From contig NZ_JSAK01000010.1 of NCBI RefSeq assembly GCF_000802965.1, positions 1 to 64,000 on the forward strand: DNA of 64,000 nucleotides, in the 5' to 3' direction. The stretch comes from Pseudomonas fluorescens (GTDB lineage: Bacteria > Pseudomonadota > Gammaproteobacteria > Pseudomonadales > Pseudomonadaceae). Below, one piece after another: positions 25,917-35,631 of the stretch. The position numbers were made by a program, and so were the translations under genes. The notes under the pieces are model-generated. The model saw only the letters and a program-made list of their open reading frames with translations. It was not told where the DNA came from and made no database searches. How positions within the stretch are numbered: position 1 is the stretch's first letter; every line of letters begins with the position of its first letter.

Positions 25917-26744
25917 CTATTGCGGCGCGATCAGGCGCTCAAGTGTACGCACCAGCGTCTCATGCTCGGGCACCCGAATGCCGAACTCGCTTTCCAGCAA
26001 GCTCAGCAACGCCTGCACATCGGTCACTTGCCGGCGTTCGCTGTCATGCCCAAGGCGATGAATCGCAAAGCTGCCGTTGTTGAGGGTACGTCGCCACCCT
26101 TCCCCGGTTCGCGCCACCATCAGCTGTTTGGCGAACGATGATTCGGGGTGGGTCGAGACGTACCAGTTGCCAACGGTGTAATCGATGTCTTCCTGGCGTT
26201 GCAGATCGAAGATGTACATCGCGCGCCATTCACCGGCGACCTGGGCGCGTAGGGTATAGCCATCGACGTGTTGTTCGATGCGATAGGACTCGTGAGGCGT
26301 GGACTGTTCATCCGCGGTATCGAGCAACAGCGGCGCGGTGGGCACCATGCCGCCGAAGCCAACGTCGCTGATGTAGCGCACGCCGTCCAGCGTCACCAGG
26401 CTCAAGCGGTGTGTGCGAGCAGTCCAGGCGCCTTCAGGCTGGCCCATGACCACACGACCACTGATGCCTCGCGCATCGAAACCCAGCTCCTGGAGCAAGG
26501 CCAGGTACAGGTTGTTCAATTCGTAGCAGTAGCCGCCGCGCCTCTCGTGCAGGACTTTCTGCTCAATCGATGGCAGGTCGATCAGCACCGGTTCGCCGGA
26601 TAGCGTGGTGAGGTTTTCAAACGGGAAGGCGCCAGTGTGGCGCAATTGAAGTTGACGCAGGGTCTCCAGGGTCGGCGCCGGGGGCGCATCGAAGCCTAGA
26701 CGTTGCAGGTATGACGCACGGTTTTTCAGGCGTGGCTCGCTCAT
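25917..26744 (-). CDS. nat: Arylamine N-acetyltransferase
   Basis: The 275-residue enzyme transfers acetyl from acetyl-CoA to arylamines and hydrazines. The cysteine-protease-like triad is visible: C73 in RGGYCYELN, H112 in THRLSLV and D127 in YISDVGFGG. Length matches the family. It is a single-gene unit by spacing. Anthranilate is an aromatic amine, so a detoxifying link to the catabolic region is conceivable but unsupported. Confidence 0.92.
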   Translation of the reverse strand: MSEPRLKNRASYLQRLGFDAPPAPTLETLRQLQLRHTGAFPFENLTTLSGEPVLIDLPSIEQKVLHERRGGYCYELNNLYLALLQELGFDARGISGRVVMGQPEGAWTARTHRLSLVTLDGVRYISDVGFGGMVPTAPLLLDTADEQSTPHESYRIEQHVDGYTLRAQVAGEWRAMYIFDLQRQEDIDYTVGNWYVSTHPESSFAKQLMVARTGEGWRRTLNNGSFAIHRLGHDSERRQVTDVQALLSLLESEFGIRVPEHETLVRTLERLIAPQ

Positions 26745-26856
26745 CGTTCAGTCCTTATGCACGGAGGCTGCGGATCGCTCCGCCAGTGGGCGCTATGTAT
26801 AAGGGATGAAGTGCTGCCGCCGACAATTGATTTAGCCAATCGCCCCGTTCGCAATC

Positions 26857-27651
26857 TCAACGACGCTTGCGCGAGCCCAATTGAATCCACGTTGGTGCAT
26901 GGTCGCTGGCATGCGCTTCGTTGCGCACCCAGGCATCGACACCGGCCTCTAGCAGATAAGGACTCAAGGCCGGATTGAGCAGCAGATGATCGATGCGCAA
27001 CCCGGAGTTCTTCTGCCAGTGCTGGCGAAAATAATCCCAGAAGGTGTAGAGCCGATCTTCCGGATAAAGATGTCGCAGGGAGTCGGTCCAGCCTTGATCC
27101 AGCAGCCGCTGATAACACTCGCGGCTCTCCGGTTGCAGCAACGCATCCTTGAGCCAGGAACGCGGGTTGTAGATGTCGAGGTCGGTGGGCACCACGTTAT
27201 AGTCGCCGGCCAGCACCACCGGATGTTCACTGCTCTGAAGTGCCTGCGCGTAATTGATCAGCCGCTCGAACCACGCCAGTTTGTAATCGAATTTCGGCCC
27301 CGGCTGCGGGTTGCCATTGGGCAGGTACAGGCAGCCCACCAAAACCCCATGCACGGCGGCTTCCAGATAGCGACTGTGACTGTCGCTGTCATCGCCCGGC
27401 AGCCCTCGGCGACTTTCCAGCGGCTGCGCATCCCGCGCCAGAATCGCCACCCCGTTCCACGACGCCTGCCCTTGCCAGATCGCACCGTAGCCGATCGCCT
27501 CGAGCTCGGCGGCAGGGAATGCGCTGTCCACCGACTTCAGCTCCTGCAAACAGGCAATGTCCGGTTTCTCGCGCTCAAGCCAGGCCAACAGGTTCGGCAA
27601 CCGGGCGCGCATGCCGTTGACATTGAAGGTTGCGATGCGCAATTTTTTCAT
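26857..27651 (-). CDS. xth: Exodeoxyribonuclease III family protein
   Basis: The 264-residue protein starts at ATG 27651 with KKLRIATFNVNGMRARL, the classic ExoIII/AP-endonuclease N-terminus. Further landmarks are CLQELK (metal-binding E), GDYNVVPTDLDIYNP (catalytic N and D) and the final SDHAPTWIQL (catalytic D-H pair). It should cut DNA at abasic sites and degrade 3' ends. The longer upstream reading has no family match and is excluded. Confidence 0.92.
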   Translation of the reverse strand: MKKLRIATFNVNGMRARLPNLLAWLEREKPDIACLQELKSVDSAFPAAELEAIGYGAIWQGQASWNGVAILARDAQPLESRRGLPGDDSDSHSRYLEAAVHGVLVGCLYLPNGNPQPGPKFDYKLAWFERLINYAQALQSSEHPVVLAGDYNVVPTDLDIYNPRSWLKDALLQPESRECYQRLLDQGWTDSLRHLYPEDRLYTFWDYFRQHWQKNSGLRIDHLLLNPALSPYLLEAGVDAWVRNEAHASDHAPTWIQLGSRKRR

Positions 27652-27892
27652 GACCAACGCTCCATATGCCTGGCTGTCCTGGCTGTGACCTCGCAGACTG
27701 GCCGGTGGTTGCGTCGGCTGGCCGGTCTGCCGCGTAATAATCGCCGACGAAAACACCCAACACCTCGCTCCCACAGGGATATCGGCAGACCCTCGAAAGA
27801 TGATCACTGACTGCCGCTCGTCATCCAACCGGCACCAACCACCCTGCCCTTTACACCAACATCAGGTAACGACTCATTTGTGGAGAAGGACC

Positions 27893-28207
27893 ATGATCAA
27901 CATCAAATGTACTTCGCTGCTTTTGGCCGGATTGCTCTCTATGGCTTCCATCGCAAGCTTCGCAGCCTCCGGCGATGGCGCCGATGCGACGGGCACTAAA
28001 TCCGGCGCAACCAGCGGCCCTGTCATGCCGCCCGACAACACCCCCAGCGCGCCATCAGGTGGCAACGCCGGTGACGGTGGTGCGACGGGCTCATCGAGTG
28101 GCAGTGCCGGTAGCGCCAGCGGTTCGGGCTCGGGATCGGGCGCCGGTGGTGGTACCGGATCGGCCGGCGGTGGCACCGGTGGCGCTGGCGGCGGGACGGG
28201 CAGCTGA
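27893..28207 (+). CDS. Small exported Gly/Ser-rich protein
   Basis: The 104-residue protein has a signal peptide (CTSLLLAGLLSMASIASFA, cut near residue 26). The remainder is low complexity: a GDGADATGTKSG segment, a proline patch (VMPPDNTPSAPSG) and a tail of about 50 residues made almost only of Gly, Ser, Ala and Thr. GAGAAGGA precedes the ATG. Similar Gly-rich exported proteins are common in pseudomonads and uncharacterised. An antisense proline-rich ORF is a frame shadow. Confidence 0.65.
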   Translation: MINIKCTSLLLAGLLSMASIASFAASGDGADATGTKSGATSGPVMPPDNTPSAPSGGNAGDGGATGSSSGSAGSASGSGSGSGAGGGTGSAGGGTGGAGGGTGS

Positions 28208-28213
28208 ACGCGT

Positions 28214-28250
28214 AAAGGCAACCGATGGTGAGCCACCGTCGGTTGCTTCT
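28214..28250. terminator. Hairpin between convergent genes
   Basis: GCAACCGA pairs with TCGGTTGC and an inner GGTG pairs with CACC. The T tract (TTCT) is weak. It separates the Gly-rich gene from the converging DUF1254 gene. Confidence 0.6.
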
Positions 28251-28261
28251 ATGCCTGTGAT

Positions 28262-29668
28262 CTACATCTGCCTGACCGCTGGCGGGTTCCACTTGCCATT
28301 CAACGCTTCGGCCTTGGGGCCGTACAAACGCATCGTCAGGTTGAATGGCCCTTTGGGCGCGGGCAGCCAATTGGCTTCAAGGTCTTTGCCGGGGCTTTCG
28401 TTCTGGAAGTAAAGGTCCAGCGAGCCGTCGGCGTTGTTCTTGAACGGCATCCAGCTACTGACCGCAAAACGATTCAGTCCATTACCAACCTGGAAGCCTT
28501 CAGGGTCGTACAGCGTGATCGACCAAAAAGCATTCACCGGCGGCGTTTCACCCTTATCAAAATGCAACACGTACTTGTTCGTACCGTCGAGCGGCTTGCC
28601 GGCCGCATCGCCCATGTTCAATGGATAAATCGCATCCTCGGGCAAATTGGCGCCGAGCCCGACCTGGGCGACGATCGCGCGTTTAAGGTAGTAGTTGCCG
28701 TAGACGCCCATGGTGTCGGTATTCATCGACCAGCCGTTGACGACGCGCGCCAGGGTTTCCACCTTCCACTTCATCAGGCTCTGCGCTTCTGCGGGCACGG
28801 TGTCGAGCGCAGCTTTGACTTCAGGTTCCAGCGCGCCCATGTCGAACGACTTGCCGGCCTCGATACCAATGCGTTTGATCTGCGCCAGCATCGGCTGATC
28901 CGTGCTGTGGGCCGGATGCACTTTGAGCAATTCGGCGGCGTAGGCGAAGTAGTCAGCCGCCGACAGCGAGTCGACCTGGATCTTCGGCGGCGTTTTCATG
29001 TCGACCGACGAATCGATTTTGACGCTGACAGGCTCGGCCTCTTTGCCCAGTCGCGATAATGGCGTCACGGTGTAGCCGGCCTGGATCTTGTGTACGGCCG
29101 CATAGTCCGCCGCGCCGTCGGTTTTGGTCCGGCCGATGACCCAGACAAAAGGCGTCGGCGCCGGCAGATGATTGAGCCCGGCCGGCACCGTGCCGGTCCA
29201 GCCCGGTGGCGTCACCAGAAATTGCGCGGCTTCGGTGCCCGTGGTGCGCCAGCCCGGTGAGGCGAAAACGTCGCTCCACATGTCGAGCATCGGCAGCAAA
29301 TAGAAGCGCCCGGCAGTGTCCGGCGCAGCGATGACCAACGGTTCCTTGGTCAAGTCGAGCCAGGCGATGGAATACAAGGTGTCGAAATTCGAGCGCACCA
29401 CGCCTTTGAAATCCGCGGGCGGATACTGCGGCACGCTCACAAACATGTTCATCGGACCTTTGCCGAACGCCTTGCCGGGTTCGATGTTGGTGAACTGCTT
29501 GCGGGTGATGTCCATGGTCAACAACGGGTAGAAATAAACGTAGGCCTCAACGCCAATGGCATGAGCCTCTTCAGGAGTGATTTTCGATTGAGCCTGACTC
29601 GCCAGCGGAAACATGGCTGCGGCGGCAACGGTCATGGCAACGGCTGTCAATGCTTGAGTAATCAACAT
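28262..29668 (-). CDS. Exported DUF1254/DUF1214 domain protein (copy 3)
   Basis: This 468-residue protein has a signal peptide (LTAVAMTVAAAAMFPLASQA). It carries the DUF1254 region (EAYVYFYPLLTMDITRKQF; NFDTLYSIAWLDLTKEPLV) and a C-terminal DUF1214 region (AFWSITLYDPEGFQV; YFQNESPGKD). It is a distant paralogue of the pair at 159-3130, stands alone, and shares the SPGKDxExNWLP-like segment with copy 1. The role is unknown. Confidence 0.85.
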   Translation of the reverse strand: MLITQALTAVAMTVAAAAMFPLASQAQSKITPEEAHAIGVEAYVYFYPLLTMDITRKQFTNIEPGKAFGKGPMNMFVSVPQYPPADFKGVVRSNFDTLYSIAWLDLTKEPLVIAAPDTAGRFYLLPMLDMWSDVFASPGWRTTGTEAAQFLVTPPGWTGTVPAGLNHLPAPTPFVWVIGRTKTDGAADYAAVHKIQAGYTVTPLSRLGKEAEPVSVKIDSSVDMKTPPKIQVDSLSAADYFAYAAELLKVHPAHSTDQPMLAQIKRIGIEAGKSFDMGALEPEVKAALDTVPAEAQSLMKWKVETLARVVNGWSMNTDTMGVYGNYYLKRAIVAQVGLGANLPEDAIYPLNMGDAAGKPLDGTNKYVLHFDKGETPPVNAFWSITLYDPEGFQVGNGLNRFAVSSWMPFKNNADGSLDLYFQNESPGKDLEANWLPAPKGPFNLTMRLYGPKAEALNGKWNPPAVRQM

Positions 29669-29803
29669 GATGGCGATCGTCCGTGCGTTGGGGAGATCTG
29701 CCGGATTCGGCAGAGCTAACGGAACTCTAGACGATCAATTGAACAATCCCCGACAGGCGGACCGCCGGTTGGTCGAGATGGTTCGAGTTTGAAACAAACC
29801 CAC

Positions 29804-31375
29804 TTATCGGTCAGAACGCATCAGCGCCTCGACACTACCCTCCATCGACAACACCGCCGAGCGATTGCGCCCCGCGTTCTTGGCTTGATACAGCGCCGCG
29901 TCAGCCCGCTGGATGAACACCTCCATGCTGTCACGCCCCGTCGGCACAAACGAATAACAACCGAGGCTGACCGTGACATACCCGGTGGGTGAGCCGGTAT
30001 GGCTGATGTTTTTGTCCATGACGCTGCGGCGAATTTGCTCGGCAATGGTCATGGCGCCGTGGATGTCGGTGTCGGGCAGCAACACCGCAAACTCTTCCCC
30101 GCCGTAACGCACGGCCAGGTCCGCCTTGCGGTGGCAGCAATCTTTGACCGCCCGGGCCACTTGCGCCAGGCAGTGGTCCCCCACCACATGACCATAGGTA
30201 TCGTTGTAGCATTTGAAGTAATCGATATCGAGCATGATCAGGCTCAACGAACTGCTCTTCCGCGCGCCACGCCCGAACTCGATGTCCAACGCTCGCTCGA
30301 ACAATCGGCGGTTGGCCAGGCCGGTCAGGCTGTCATGCGTCGCGATCAACTCCAACGCTTCCTGGGCCTTGCGCAAATCCGCCTCGACCCGTTCACCAAC
30401 GCGCACTTGCCGGATGAACACCCATCCGAACAGCGCCACGCCCAACATCACCAGCGCGACGATCAGGCCGGAGCGAAACGCGGTGTCGTACCAGCCCGCA
30501 AGAATCGAATCCTTCGACGAGGCCGCCGACACCACCAGCGGGTAAGCCTCCAACTGCCGATAACCAGACAAGCGGACAATGCCGTCCACCATCGAGGTGA
30601 GCATCGCATTACCCGACGGCGCTTGCGGCAGGAGTTTTTGAAAGATTTCGCTCTGGGCTAAAGAGGTGCCGATCTGCGACTCCACAAAGGGCCGGCGCGC
30701 CAGCAATGTTCCATCGGTCAACGCCACGAACATCGAGCCGTTGTCGTCGATGCTGAAGCTTTTGAAGAACTGGTCGAAGTACGACATCTTGATCCCGGCC
30801 AACAACACGCCTTGGAACTGGCCGTTCTTGTCGTTGATCCGCTTTGAAATCGGGATGATCCACTCGCCATTTTCACGGCTGCGAATCGCCGCACCGATGT
30901 GCGCCACGGAAGTCACGTTTTGCTGATGGAATTTGAAGTATTCGCGATCCGCCACGCCGGGGCCGCGAGGCAGACTTTCAAAGGAAGTGACGACCCACTG
31001 GCCCTTCTGGTCGAACAGCAAGATGCCGTGCAATTGTTCCAGCGCCTGCACGCGTCGGGCGAAAGTTTTCTGCAAGCGTGGCCTGAGCGGCGGACCGAAA
31101 CCGTCCACTTGAATCCAGTCCACCAGACTGGTCAGCACCAGGTCGGCCTTCATGAACGTGTCTTCGGCCTGCTGCGCCATGGCCCGCGTCAGGTTCGACG
31201 ACGCAACCTGGGCCTGGCTCAGGTCGTGGCGCCGGGATTGTTCCAGTTGCAGATAAAGCAAACCGCACAGGCACAGGCACACCGTGGCTACAAATAGCAC
31301 AGCAGCTTTGCGCAGCGGTGCGCGTTTGAAGGCGACGCCGGGAGTGTGATGCCGGTCAAGGAAGCGTGTGGGCAA
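29804..31375 (-). CDS. Membrane diguanylate cyclase with periplasmic dCache sensor
   Basis: The enzyme makes cyclic-di-GMP. A transmembrane helix (KAAVLFVATVCLCLCGLLYL) leads into a periplasmic double-Cache sensor of about 270 residues (VADREYFKFHQQ is a Cache hallmark), then a second helix (LIVALVMLGVALFGWVFI), then a GGDEF domain with active site GGEEF (RYGGEEFAVLLPD). No ATG is available near the N-terminus. I use TTG 31375 with AAAGGACG upstream; a TTG at 31417 is less likely. The ligand is unknown. PilZ receptors occur elsewhere in the window. Confidence 0.82.
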   Translation of the reverse strand: MPTRFLDRHHTPGVAFKRAPLRKAAVLFVATVCLCLCGLLYLQLEQSRRHDLSQAQVASSNLTRAMAQQAEDTFMKADLVLTSLVDWIQVDGFGPPLRPRLQKTFARRVQALEQLHGILLFDQKGQWVVTSFESLPRGPGVADREYFKFHQQNVTSVAHIGAAIRSRENGEWIIPISKRINDKNGQFQGVLLAGIKMSYFDQFFKSFSIDDNGSMFVALTDGTLLARRPFVESQIGTSLAQSEIFQKLLPQAPSGNAMLTSMVDGIVRLSGYRQLEAYPLVVSAASSKDSILAGWYDTAFRSGLIVALVMLGVALFGWVFIRQVRVGERVEADLRKAQEALELIATHDSLTGLANRRLFERALDIEFGRGARKSSSLSLIMLDIDYFKCYNDTYGHVVGDHCLAQVARAVKDCCHRKADLAVRYGGEEFAVLLPDTDIHGAMTIAEQIRRSVMDKNISHTGSPTGYVTVSLGCYSFVPTGRDSMEVFIQRADAALYQAKNAGRNRSAVLSMEGSVEALMRSDR

Positions 31376-31604
31376 AAAAACTCGTCCTTTAAGGGCAATG
31401 CATGGGCACCTGCCCAAAAGCCCTTATTTTTTGTGCGCGCAGTCTACGGGGTTATCAGGGATAAATGGAGACCACTTGCCAAGTGGTTCCGTTGCCCCTC
31501 AGGGAAATGATTTGTCACGCTTGCATGACAGACATGACGCAGCGCAAAGGGCGCATCCCGTTCAACGAGCTACGATTAGTCTTACATCAAGACAGAGAAT
31601 CGAA

Positions 31605-32069
31605 ATGAGTAAGGCAGACGAGCTCGCGGCGAAACTGAAACACACCCGGGACACCGGCACTGATCAGGCGATTGATAGCTGGGCAGGTCAGGTTTACGAG
31701 CTGTATCAGCAGATAGAGACCTGGCTGGCGCCCATTACGGCAGTGGGCCTGGTTCTGCGGCGCAACTCTACTCATGTGTCCGAGAGCACCACGGACGAAA
31801 CTTACGATTACGCCATCGACCAATTGCTGATCGAAGGTAATAAGCACAGCATCACCTTCGATCCCGTCGCACGCTTCACGGCGGATGGCGCGGGGCGCAT
31901 CGAGATTCATTCCAAAAGCAACGAACTCGCCCTGTTGCGCACGGTGGACGAGCACGGCGTAACCCACTGGTGGCTGCAAGGGATTGAGCAACCTACACCG
32001 CAAACCGATGCGGTCGCATTGACTGAAAACAACTTGCTTGCAGTGGTGCAGGAAGGGTTGGAGCTTTAG
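31605..32069 (+). CDS. Conserved hypothetical protein
   Basis: The 154-residue cytoplasmic-looking protein begins at ATG 31605 (MSKADELAAKLKHTRDTG); the earlier in-frame stretch is not credible. It has an N-terminal helical part and a beta-rich middle (SITFDPVARFTADGAGRIEIHSKSNELALLR). No family is recognised. It is followed by a REP-type palindrome. Confidence 0.6.
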   Translation: MSKADELAAKLKHTRDTGTDQAIDSWAGQVYELYQQIETWLAPITAVGLVLRRNSTHVSESTTDETYDYAIDQLLIEGNKHSITFDPVARFTADGAGRIEIHSKSNELALLRTVDEHGVTHWWLQGIEQPTPQTDAVALTENNLLAVVQEGLEL

Positions 32070-32082
32070 GGGAAAGCGACAC

Positions 32083-32173
32083 GTGGCGAGGGAGCTTGCT
32101 CCCGTTGGACTGCGCAGCAGTCCCATTTTTTGGGGGCGCTTCGCACCCCAGCGGGAGCTAGCTCCCTCGCCAC
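32083..32173. repeat. REP-type nested palindrome
   Basis: Two long inverted arms (GTGGCGAGGGAGCTTGCTCC and its mirror ending GCTCCCTCGCCAC) enclose two perfect small hairpins, GGACTGCGCAGCAGTCC at 32107 and GGGGGCGCTTCGCACCCC at 32132. This is the paired-REP pattern of fluorescent pseudomonads and sits between two convergent genes. Confidence 0.85.
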
Positions 32174-32194
32174 AAAGTACATTTCAATCACTGG

Positions 32195-33946
32195 CTACTG
32201 CTTGCCTTGCCCCGTCACCATCAGCACCGTTTCGGCCTGCGGCAAGTCCAGCGCGGGCAGTTTCGACGGCAGGTTCAACTGGCGCAGTACCGGAGAATCG
32301 TAGCCGTAAACGTCCGGTTTGAACGTCACCCGCCCCTCATTGCTCAAGTCCACGGTCCAGTAAGCCAACAGCACCGGCACCTTCACGGGCAGGCTGATGT
32401 TTTCGGTTTTACCCTTGGCCAACTGCTTCTGGATGCCCTCACTGTTCCAGCGCACCGGGTCGTTGAACAACAGCTCGACCAACTGCAGCGGATTCTCCAC
32501 CCGAATGCATCCGGAACTGGTGGCGCGCATCGACTTGGCGAACAACTCGCGGTGCGGCGTGTCATGCAGGTAAATCGCATAGTCGTTGGGGAAGCGAATC
32601 ACCACCTGACCCAGGGAGTTTTCCGGGCCGGCATCCTGGCGCAATGTGATCCCGCGTGCGTTGTACCAATCGACCGTCGACGGATTAAGCTCATTGCCTT
32701 GTCGATCGAGCGCCCGGATCCGGTTCGCCGCCAGGTAATCCGGATTCTGTTGAATTTTGGGCAGCATATCCTTGACCAGAATCGTCGGCGGCACGGTCCA
32801 GGTGGGGTTAAAGGTGATGTAGGTAATTTCCGACTGGAACACCGGCGTGCTGCGAAACGGCTTGCCGACCTGCACCCGGGATCGCCAGATCGGCTTACCG
32901 TCGCGGTACAGCGCAACTTTGTACCCGGCAATGTCAACGACGACAAACGTACCTTGCAGCTTATAGAGCAACCAACGCGCCCGCTCCATGTTCACCCGGA
33001 CCTGATCGATCCGCGCCTCGACGGGCACATTGAGTGCTTCCAGCGTTGTCTTCCCTGCCACGCCATCCGCGCCCAGGTATTGTTCGGTTTGATATTTTTT
33101 CACGGCGGCGATGACGCTGGCATCGTAATCGGTTCGCTTGGTTTTGCTCGGCGTCAGGTAACCACCGGCCACTAATCGGGCGCGCAACTGCGCGACTGCC
33201 GCACCGTCCATTCCAGGCTTGAGCGATTGCCCTTCGGCGATCTTCGGCCAGCCACCCGCATCCCGAACCCGACGCAACTGCGCCAGGCCATCACGCATGT
33301 TGCGATAGACCGTTTCTTGCGGCGGCGCCTGAGCAAACCCGCTGGCAACGTCATGAGCATCGAGCGCGGCGAAGAAGTTGTTCACATCCTCACGGGGGTC
33401 AACACCGACCGGGTCGAAGTTCCAGTGAAAATCCAGACGTGACGGATCGACTTTGCCCCGCCGCAACTGCAACAGGGCGGTGATGTAGGTGCGGGTTGCC
33501 GCGAGATCGAATGCCGCCAATTGAGCCGGTGACGGCGCAGTGGCTTGTAAGGACAATTGCGCCTGAGCCAACTCAGCAATGCGGAAATCTTCCGGGACCA
33601 GGCCGTCGATCTGAGTGTCATTCAGGCTTTTCAGCAATTGCGAGACATCGCGTCCATCCGTCCAGGCTGCGCGGTAGTTGCGATGCGAATAGAAATCCAT
33701 GACCACCCGGCTCACATCCACCCGCTGATGCTTGCGTGAGGTGAGCAACGGTGGAAACGCCGATTGAAGAGGTTCCAGCGTCGCCTGAATCGCCTGGCCG
33801 ACAACATCATCGGGCGCCGCGCTCAGCTCATTGACTGCCGGAGTTACCGGCACGATCGGCGACGTTTCACCCATCGCAGTGCCGCTGATCAGAAAGACCA
33901 TTAAAAAAACGCGGCTTATGACGAATAACCTTGTTAATTGCACCAT
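32195..33946 (-). CDS. L,D-transpeptidase, YcbB/LdtD type
   Basis: The 583-residue protein is anchored by an N-terminal hydrophobic segment (VISRVFLMVFLISGTAMG). It has the LdtD scaffold domain, a peptidoglycan-binding-like domain (GMDGAAVAQLRARLVAGGYL), and a YkuD catalytic domain with HDTPHRELF followed by SSGCIRVENP, whose cysteine is the nucleophile. Such enzymes form 3-3 peptidoglycan crosslinks. It is divergent from a second L,D-transpeptidase-fold gene at 34030, 83 bases apart. Confidence 0.9.
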   Translation of the reverse strand: MVQLTRLFVISRVFLMVFLISGTAMGETSPIVPVTPAVNELSAAPDDVVGQAIQATLEPLQSAFPPLLTSRKHQRVDVSRVVMDFYSHRNYRAAWTDGRDVSQLLKSLNDTQIDGLVPEDFRIAELAQAQLSLQATAPSPAQLAAFDLAATRTYITALLQLRRGKVDPSRLDFHWNFDPVGVDPREDVNNFFAALDAHDVASGFAQAPPQETVYRNMRDGLAQLRRVRDAGGWPKIAEGQSLKPGMDGAAVAQLRARLVAGGYLTPSKTKRTDYDASVIAAVKKYQTEQYLGADGVAGKTTLEALNVPVEARIDQVRVNMERARWLLYKLQGTFVVVDIAGYKVALYRDGKPIWRSRVQVGKPFRSTPVFQSEITYITFNPTWTVPPTILVKDMLPKIQQNPDYLAANRIRALDRQGNELNPSTVDWYNARGITLRQDAGPENSLGQVVIRFPNDYAIYLHDTPHRELFAKSMRATSSGCIRVENPLQLVELLFNDPVRWNSEGIQKQLAKGKTENISLPVKVPVLLAYWTVDLSNEGRVTFKPDVYGYDSPVLRQLNLPSKLPALDLPQAETVLMVTGQGKQ

Positions 33947-34029
33947 AGATAATCCTTAATCTCCCGCAAATCAAAAGGCTAGCGTTCCATTCGCTGCTAG
34001 ACTCGAATTATTCCTGTTGAGACACATTT

Positions 34030-34734
34030 ATGGCGCTACACCGCTTTGGCTTCCTGTTCACAGCCCTGCTGTCGACGTCGGCTTATCTGCCATCAGCCTA
34101 CGCCGAATCGCTGGAAATCGCTCTGGCCAAAGCCGCTCCGAATGCAAATGCCAAGGTTATCGCCCTGGCAGTGCGCGCAACACAGTGCACCCGCGCCCAA
34201 GGCGCAGCCCCGGCGCAGAGATTAGCAGTGATCGATTACTCCCTGCCCTCGACTGAACAACGTCTGTGGGTATTCGATTTGAAAAAGCGCAAATTACTTT
34301 TCCACGAACTTGTCGCACATGGCCGCAACAGCGGCGAAAACATGGCCACCCTGTTCTCCAACCAGAACGAAAGCTACGCCACCAGCCTTGGACTCTTCCG
34401 CACCCAGGAAAGCTACCGCGGCCAGAACGGCTACTCGTTGCGCATGGAAGGCTTGGAGCCCGGCTTCAACGATAACGCGTTTGACCGGGCAATCGTCATT
34501 CACGGCGCACCGTACGTCAGCCCCGTCCTGGCACGCGCCAACGGCCGGATCGGCAGAAGCCTGGGTTGTCCGGCAGTCAGGCCAGCAATTGCCCACCGCC
34601 TGATTGACTCGATGAAGGACGGGCAATTGCTGTTTTCCTACTATCCGGATCAGCGTTGGCTGAAGTCTTCTTCCTACATCAATTGTGGGAGCGGTACGGT
34701 GGCATCGTCGGAAAAGATTACTAAACGCCAGTAA
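34030..34734 (+). CDS. Exported murein L,D-transpeptidase-fold protein (YkuD_2 type)
   Basis: The 234-residue protein has a signal peptide (FLFTALLSTSAYLPSAYA). The catalytic-domain family is recognised from RLWVFDLKKRKLLFHELVAHG, IVIHGAPYV (histidine) and GRSLGCPAV (nucleophilic cysteine). This subtype is shorter than classic YkuD enzymes. Divergent pairing with an LdtD-type enzyme suggests a shared promoter region and cell-wall role. It ends 75 bases before the PheC-like gene. Confidence 0.82.
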   Translation: MALHRFGFLFTALLSTSAYLPSAYAESLEIALAKAAPNANAKVIALAVRATQCTRAQGAAPAQRLAVIDYSLPSTEQRLWVFDLKKRKLLFHELVAHGRNSGENMATLFSNQNESYATSLGLFRTQESYRGQNGYSLRMEGLEPGFNDNAFDRAIVIHGAPYVSPVLARANGRIGRSLGCPAVRPAIAHRLIDSMKDGQLLFSYYPDQRWLKSSSYINCGSGTVASSEKITKRQ

Positions 34735-34808
34735 CGCGTGTGATGACGGTTGAGAACTTGTTTCACTACACTCCCCTCTCAACCACCCATCACAAAAGCC
34801 CGATAACA

Positions 34809-35600
34809 ATGAAAAACAGCACAAGCGTAATGCTGCTCGGTGGCCTGTTCGCTTTATCTTTTGGCACGCAGGCACAGGAAGTCCCCTCGCATCTGGATAG
34901 CGTCATTCAACAAGGCCAACTGCGCGTCTGCACGACGGGCGACTACAAACCCTATACCTCCAAGGCCGAAGACGGCGAATACTCGGGCATCGATATCGCG
35001 ATGGCCCGCTCACTGGCCGACAGCCTGGGCGTCAAGGTCGAGTGGGTGCCCACCACCTGGAAAACCCTGATGCCCGACATGCTCGCGGGCAAATGCGACA
35101 TTGGCATGGGCGGCATTTCGGTCACCCTCGAACGACAGAAAAAAGCCTTCTTCAGCACTACGCTGGACGTCGACGGCAAAATCCCGCTGGTGCGCTGCGA
35201 AGATCAGGCGTTGTATCAAACCGTCGAGCAGATCAACCAGCCTTCGGTTCGCCTGGTTGAACCCGCTGGCGGCACCAACGAAGCTTTCGTTCACGCCTTC
35301 CTGCCCAAGGCGCAATTGAGCCTTCACGACAACGTGACCATCTTCCAGGAGCTGCTGAACAAGAAGGCAGACGTGATGATCACCGACGCTTCGGAAGCGA
35401 TGTACCAGCAGAAACTCAAACCGGGACTGTGCGCGGTCAACCCAACGCAATATATGCAATACGGTGAAAAGGCTTATCTGCTGCCGCGTGATGACATGAC
35501 CTGGAAGTTGTACGTCGATCAGTGGCTGCATCTGGCCAAGGTGACGGGTAATTACCAGAAGATTCTGGGGCAATGGGTGGCAGTGCCTGACGCGAAATAA
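34809..35600 (+). CDS. Periplasmic cyclohexadienyl dehydratase-like protein (PheC type)
   Basis: The 263-residue protein has a signal peptide (LLGGLFALSFGTQA) and a class-3 solute-binding fold (LRVCTTGDYKPYTSKAEDGEYSGIDIAMARSLADSLG). Similarity extends along the entire length to what I recall of P. aeruginosa PheC, including NPGGTNE-like PAGGTNE, DNVTIFQ, MITDASEA and EKAYLLPRD. PheC converts prephenate or arogenate to phenylpyruvate or phenylalanine in the periplasm. It could instead be an amino-acid-binding protein, though no ABC permease is adjacent. ATG 34809 starts the signal peptide. Confidence 0.75.
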   Translation: MKNSTSVMLLGGLFALSFGTQAQEVPSHLDSVIQQGQLRVCTTGDYKPYTSKAEDGEYSGIDIAMARSLADSLGVKVEWVPTTWKTLMPDMLAGKCDIGMGGISVTLERQKKAFFSTTLDVDGKIPLVRCEDQALYQTVEQINQPSVRLVEPAGGTNEAFVHAFLPKAQLSLHDNVTIFQELLNKKADVMITDASEAMYQQKLKPGLCAVNPTQYMQYGEKAYLLPRDDMTWKLYVDQWLHLAKVTGNYQKILGQWVAVPDAK

Positions 35601-35631
35601 CGCTCAGGCGTGCGAATTGCGAACGCAAACC

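Noticed and set aside
27874..28236. Proline-rich minus-strand frame opposite the Gly/Ser-rich gene
   Set aside because: It is the complement of a low-complexity GGN repeat. The plus strand has a proper signal peptide and ribosome site.
32207..33175. 322-residue plus-strand frame opposite the L,D-transpeptidase
   Set aside because: Arg/His/Gln-rich shadow with no domain.
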